Shown here: positions 58,706-64,000 of the stretch, piece after piece | Layout of the letters: every line of letters starts with the position of its first letter | How positions within the stretch are numbered: position 1 is the stretch's first letter | Assembly (NCBI RefSeq): GCF_000007925.1 | Contig: NC_005042.1 | Location: 1,674,001 to 1,738,000 of the forward strand | From: Prochlorococcus marinus subsp. marinus str. CCMP1375 | GTDB taxonomy: Bacteria; Cyanobacteriota; Cyanobacteriia; PCC-6307; Cyanobiaceae | Direction of reading: 5' to 3' | DNA: 64,000 nt | Made by a program: the position numbers and the translations under genes | Notes under the pieces: model-generated | Database searches by the model: none | The model's input: the letters and a program-made list of their open reading frames with translations, nothing else | Told to the model about the DNA's origin: nothing

Positions 58706-59788
58706 ATGGCTATACAAGATATTGCGATCATTGGAGGAGGAATAGTAGGTAGTACAACAGCTTTTCATCTCGCAAAGCTAGGGCATAACGTTATGATTAT
58801 TGATCCTGAACTCAGCAAGCCAATCTCATATAAAGACTCAATCACAGGAAGCAAAGCATCATTAGGCATCCTCATGGGGTATGTATTTAGAAGATCATCA
58901 GGGCGCAGTTGGAAGCTTAGAAAACGAAGTATGGAACTATGGCCCTCATTACTGCAAACCTTATCTAAATCTGATTCCCTATTGCAAATAGAAACCCCAC
59001 TCATTCAAATAGCAAAAAATCATCAAGAGATGGAATGGATAAAAAAAATAATTAATGAAAAGAGTCACTTAGGAGTAGCTCAATTAAAAAGTACGTCAAA
59101 AGAATCGCAAGGACGTTCTTGGCCAGAAGTTATATATGGAGGGTTAATCTCAAAACAAGATGGACGTATTGATCCAATAAAGCTACTAAAATCCCTAATG
59201 ATTAGTTTAGAAAAACTACAAGTAGATAAAATCAATGCAAAAGTTATTTCTCTGCAACGAGTATCAACCAACAAGAAAGTTAAATGGAAATTAAATTTAA
59301 ATAGTCACTCTATTATCAATACAGATTGTATAATTATTTGTTCAGCTTTAGGAAGCCAATCGCTTCTGAAAACGGCAGGGCATGAGTATCCTATGGAATC
59401 AGTCCTAGGACAAGTAATACAACTTAAGCTGCATGATCATGAAGGGAATTGGGAGAATTGGCCTAGTGTTCTAAATATTAATGGTATTAATCTGATTCCC
59501 CAAAAAAATAACGAGTTACTTGTAGGTGCAACTTTAGAAAAAGGAGATCAGCCAAATAAGTTAAATTTAGAAAGCTTGAAAAACCTCAATGGAAAGGCAC
59601 CCAATTGGCTTCTAAGCTCTTCTATTGAGAATCATTGGTATGGAATAAGAGCCAAACCTGTAAACCAAGCCGCTCCTTTACTAGAAAAGATTGAACCAGG
59701 GCTAATACTTAATGCAGGCCATTATAGAAATGGAATATTATTGGCTCCCGCATGTGCGGAATGGGTAGCAAAACAAATAGAAAATTGA
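58706..59788 (+). CDS. FAD-dependent glycine/D-amino-acid oxidase family protein, candidate ThiO
   Basis: A DAO-type FAD oxidase of 360 residues. The dinucleotide fold is AIIGGGIVGSTTAFHLAKLGH at the N-terminus. Two features recall ThiO: a GRIDPIKLLKSL segment and the C-terminal GHYRNGILLAPACAEWVA, close to the GHYRNGILLAP motif of glycine oxidases that supply dehydroglycine for thiazole synthesis. Another DadA-type oxidase is possible. The stop abuts the dnaK stop on the opposite strand with no bases between. Confidence 0.72.
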   Translation: MAIQDIAIIGGGIVGSTTAFHLAKLGHNVMIIDPELSKPISYKDSITGSKASLGILMGYVFRRSSGRSWKLRKRSMELWPSLLQTLSKSDSLLQIETPLIQIAKNHQEMEWIKKIINEKSHLGVAQLKSTSKESQGRSWPEVIYGGLISKQDGRIDPIKLLKSLMISLEKLQVDKINAKVISLQRVSTNKKVKWKLNLNSHSIINTDCIIICSALGSQSLLKTAGHEYPMESVLGQVIQLKLHDHEGNWENWPSVLNINGINLIPQKNNELLVGATLEKGDQPNKLNLESLKNLNGKAPNWLLSSSIENHWYGIRAKPVNQAAPLLEKIEPGLILNAGHYRNGILLAPACAEWVAKQIEN

Positions 59789-61708
<1,920 letters not shown>

Positions 61709-61797
61709 TTAAATTCTTTAATCAAGTCATCCTCGGCAGTGAGTGTACATAGAGGCGAGGTGTGGTTCCCGAACAGCAAACTTAGTAGTCTAAAAAA

Positions 61798-62700
61798 ATG
61801 GAACAACTTATAAAAGGACCAATTAATGGAGAGACAAGCCTGGTAGGGGTTCTTGGATGCCCCGTAAAGCACTCATTATCACCAATAATTCAAAATGCTG
61901 CTCTAAAAGAACTTGGTTTGAACTGGTGCTATTTAGCAATTCCATGTAAACCCCAAAATTTTGAATTAGTCATCAAAGCTTTACGAACAATTAATTGCAA
62001 AGGATTAAATATAACGATTCCTCATAAAAATATAGCTCTTGATGTATGTGATGAACTAAGTAGTATTGCCAAACAAATTGGAGCAGTAAATACATTAATT
62101 CCAAGCAAAAGAAAAAACTGGTTTGGAACCAATACTGATATTGAAGGTTTTCGTTCTTCTTTATTAGAAAGAAAAATAAATTATGAAGGGAAAAACGCAA
62201 TAATAATAGGTACTGGAGGCAGTGCAAAAGCTGTATTACATGGTCTGGATACTTTAAAATTTGGAAAAATAACTATTGTTAGCCGCACAAAAAATTCATT
62301 AAAGAAATTTTTAATAAATAATAATAATCTTTGCACAGAGATTGATGGATTAATTCAAGAAGATTTAACCTTAGAAGAATATATTAAAGCTGCTAATTTA
62401 ATTGTAAATGCAACACCCATAGGTATGGAAAATAAAGCAAATAGTAAAAGCTCTTCGGAAATTCCACTAGGTAAAAGTATCTGGGAAAATCTTCAGCCAG
62501 GGTCAACTTTATACGACTTAATCTATACACCTAAACCTACAAAATGGTTGCAATTAAGTAGAAAATATTCCTGTCATCAAATTGATGGGCTTGAAATGCT
62601 TGTTCAACAAGGTGCATCCTCTCTTAGATTATGGAGTGGTATAGAAGAGATTCCTATTGATATAATGAGAAAAGCTGGGCAAAAAGCATTATTAAATTAA
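61798..62700 (+). CDS. aroE: Shikimate dehydrogenase
   Basis: AroE reduces dehydroshikimate with NADPH. The 300-residue protein has the shikimate-binding SLSPIIQNAAL, the catalytic LNITIPHK (Lys) and GAVNTLI, FGTNTDIEGF, and the NADP loop IGTGGSAKAVLHGL. The C-terminal DGLEMLVQQGA is typical. It pairs functionally with the DAHP synthase at 50418 and PabB. The start ATG at 61798 lies seven bases after the last T-run of the divergent gap; a second ATG is not near. Confidence 0.96.
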   Translation: MEQLIKGPINGETSLVGVLGCPVKHSLSPIIQNAALKELGLNWCYLAIPCKPQNFELVIKALRTINCKGLNITIPHKNIALDVCDELSSIAKQIGAVNTLIPSKRKNWFGTNTDIEGFRSSLLERKINYEGKNAIIIGTGGSAKAVLHGLDTLKFGKITIVSRTKNSLKKFLINNNNLCTEIDGLIQEDLTLEEYIKAANLIVNATPIGMENKANSKSSSEIPLGKSIWENLQPGSTLYDLIYTPKPTKWLQLSRKYSCHQIDGLEMLVQQGASSLRLWSGIEEIPIDIMRKAGQKALLN

Positions 62701-62704
62701 TCCT

Positions 62705-63163
62705 ATGATTACAATCTTAGACAAAATTATAAGTGTATTTTTATATATGCTTCCTTGGAGTGATGCACTTAAATACGGAAATAATATTTTCCAAAATTTC
62801 CCATTATCAAAGATTTTTATAATACCTACATTGCCAATATTTATTATTGAAAGAAGTCTCCCTATTGGAAGTTTTCTAGTATTTCTATTGCTTTTTATAG
62901 GGATAGCAAAAAATCCAAGAGTTTCATATTTCATAAGATTTAATGCTATGCAGGCACTTCTACTAAAACTAATTCTAATAATCTTTAACTATCTAGAAAT
63001 CTTATTCATTCAATTATCTGGAAGTTTTTTCAGACTTGATATTCTAGAAATAATAATATTTATAAGTAGTCTTGCGATAGTAATTTATGCAAGCACCCAA
63101 TGTATAAGAGGAATCGAACCAGATATTCCAGGAATTAGTGCTTCAGCAAAAATGCAGATTTGA
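62705..63163 (+). CDS. Tic20-like/Ycf60 family membrane protein
   Basis: This 152-residue protein has about four hydrophobic helices (residues about 35-65, 70-95, 115-135). The pattern LPWSDALKYG near the start, FIRFNAMQALLLKLI and the charged VSYFIRFNA loop match cyanobacterial Tic20/Ycf60 proteins, relatives of the chloroplast import channel. Bacterial function is unknown. It begins four bases after aroE, so the two are probably co-transcribed. Confidence 0.8.
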   Translation: MITILDKIISVFLYMLPWSDALKYGNNIFQNFPLSKIFIIPTLPIFIIERSLPIGSFLVFLLLFIGIAKNPRVSYFIRFNAMQALLLKLILIIFNYLEILFIQLSGSFFRLDILEIIIFISSLAIVIYASTQCIRGIEPDIPGISASAKMQI

Positions 63164-63244
63164 AGAAAAAACCATATAGGTATAGGATTGAAAGCCCCGT
63201 CGCTCTATTTATTGAGCCTTCAGTCCTAGACGGAAAACACTATT

Positions 63245-63877
63245 ATGTCAGATCCAACCTACTACGAAACCATGTATATCCTCCGTCCAGATATCCCGGA
63301 GGATGAAGTTGAAGGGCATCTTAAGAAATATAGCGAAGTACTTGAAAAAGCCAAAGCTAAAATTATTGATAATCAAATGCGTGGAAAGCGAAGGCTTGCT
63401 TACACAATTGGCAAACATAAAGAAGGGATTTATGTACAACTAAGTCATACAGGGAATGGAAAGCACGTAGAAACTTTAGAAAGATCTATGAGATTAAGTG
63501 AAGATGTAATTAGATATCTTACAGTTAAACAATATGGGCCTTTACCTACAAAGCGAAATACAAAATCACAAGACAAAGAAGCTTCAACAACTAATAATGA
63601 AAACGATACTAAAGAAGTGAAGGAAGCTAAAGATACTAAAGAAGTGAAGGAAGCTAAAGATACTAAAGAAGTGAAGGAAGCTAAAGATACTAAAGAAGTG
63701 AAGGAAGCTAAAGATACTAAAGAAGTGAAGGAAGCTAAAGATACTAAAGAAGTGAAGGAAGCTAAAGATACTAAAGAAGTGAAGGAAGCTAAAGATACTA
63801 AAGAAGTGAAGGAAGCTAAAGATACTAAAGAAGTGAAGGAAGCTAAAGATACTAAAGAAGTTAAAGAGGAAGGTTAA
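63245..63877 (+). CDS. rpsF: Small ribosomal subunit protein bS6 with long repeat tail
   Basis: S6 sits on the platform of the 30S subunit. Residues 1-100 are a normal S6 fold ([57 protein letters not shown]). The protein is 210 residues instead of about 100-130: after a short linker, a Lys/Glu-rich tail made of tandem nine-residue units DTKEVKEAK occupies residues about 121-210. Bacterial S6 tails can be glutamylated by RimK, but this one already ends in EEG. The tail should be intrinsically disordered. The ATG opens [15 protein letters not shown], as in homologues. Confidence 0.95.
   Translation: MSDPTYYETMYILRPDIPEDEVEGHLKKYSEVLEKAKAKIIDNQMRGKRRLAYTIGKHKEGIYVQLSHTGNGKHVETLERSMRLSEDVIRYLTVKQYGPLPTKRNTKSQDKEASTTNNENDTKEVKEAKDTKEVKEAKDTKEVKEAKDTKEVKEAKDTKEVKEAKDTKEVKEAKDTKEVKEAKDTKEVKEAKDTKEVKEAKDTKEVKEEG
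63605..63874 (+). repeat. Coding tandem repeat, 27-bp unit, nine perfect copies plus one altered
   Basis: The unit beginning GATACTAAAGAAG and ending GCTAAA repeats every 27 bases from 63605 to 63847, nine identical copies including silent positions; a tenth unit (63848-63874) has diverged (EVKEEG end). Copy identity at the base level points to recent unequal slippage rather than selection on each unit. It lies in frame in the 3' part of rpsF. Confidence 0.98.
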
Positions 63878-63893
63878 TCTATATCAATCTTCT

Positions 63894-64000
63894 CTATTTG
63901 TCCCTATTAATTGAAGCCCATAGACGATTAGCAAGGCCCCAAACATAAATAAATCCCTCTGCAGATTTATGATCATATTGATCTTCTGCACTATAGGTAG
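63894..64000 (-). CDS. argG: Argininosuccinate synthase, C-terminal end only
   Basis: The reverse strand encodes the last 34 residues of a gene running off the window edge: [16 protein letters not shown], then [11 protein letters not shown] and INRDK before [17 protein letters not shown] matches the C-terminus of cyanobacterial ArgG, which condenses citrulline with aspartate. It converges with rpsF, with 16 bases between the stops. The start lies outside the window. Confidence 0.85.
   Translation of the reverse strand, partial: TYSAEDQYDHKSAEGFIYVWGLANRLWASINRDK

Noticed and set aside
63605-63874. CRISPR array
   Set aside because: The repeat is contiguous without spacers and is in frame within rpsF; it is a coding tandem repeat.

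Overview
The window looks like core chromosome of a low-light-type Prochlorococcus (marine picocyanobacterium), most like an SS120-like lineage. This is inferred from visibly AT-rich DNA, very tight gene packing, small genes, and proteins with cyanobacterial hallmarks: SqdB/SqdX sulfolipid enzymes, Ycf37, a DUF98-type chorismate lyase, a Tic20/Ycf60-like protein and a group 2 sigma factor. No database search was run. I saw no phage genes, insertion sequences, CRISPR arrays, defence islands or integrases. About 58 protein genes and one tRNA gene fill the window.

Layout. 1-3.2 kb: clpX and dnaX (+). 3.2-6.1 kb: a family 2 glycosyltransferase (probable glucolipid synthase) and a SpoIID-like protein (-). 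6.2-11 kb: rpmI-rplT, ycf37, thiG, a 54-residue membrane peptide, then sqdB-sqdX for sulfolipid (+). 11-16.8 kb: a leftward block with a small unknown gene and a four-gene run (unknown protein, methionine gamma-lyase-like enzyme, gcvH, gcvP). 16.9-22.4 kb: desaturase, rplI, dnaB, mnmG, chorismate lyase (+). 22.4-30.4 kb: unknown proteins, a SprT-like protein, ligA, a TVP38-type membrane protein, valS. 30.4-35.4 kb: a DUF3181 protein, tRNA-Val, mazG, the speE-speB pair, a Cys-rich peptide, gcvT. 35.5-44.5 kb: aspS, the pyrG-queE-queC-pabB-pabC run, cobA on the opposite strand, and a TrpD-like protein. 44.5-51.5 kb: acetyltransferase, MFS transporter, ppk1, sigma factor, a polyprenol/phytol kinase-like protein and DAHP synthase. 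51.6-58.5 kb: acnB, a ClC channel and a radical SAM protein packed with almost no spacing, then an O-antigen-ligase-like protein. 58.7-64 kb: a ThiO-like oxidase, dnaK, aroE, a Tic20-like protein, rpsF with a long repeat tail, and the 3' end of argG.

How genes connect. gcvP, gcvH and gcvT supply P, H and T proteins of the glycine cleavage system from two loci. aroG/aroH-type DAHP synthase and aroE feed chorismate, which pabB/pabC draw on for folate and chorismate lyase for 4-hydroxybenzoate and plastoquinone. queE and queC give preQ0 for queuosine. thiG and the ThiO-like oxidase may supply thiazole for thiamine. sqdB/sqdX, the glycosyltransferase and the desaturase build the low-phosphate thylakoid lipid set.

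The most interesting points are small-scale: two genes whose conserved N-termini can only be reached through a CTG start (21840, 55641); a nine-copy perfect 27-bp repeat that lengthens ribosomal protein S6; cobA, whose start and stop codons both overlap neighbours on the other strand; and a TrpD-like protein lacking the PRPP motif. I do not see a convincing new multi-gene system. The nearest candidate is the unknown protein plus methionine gamma-lyase-like pair attached to gcvHP.
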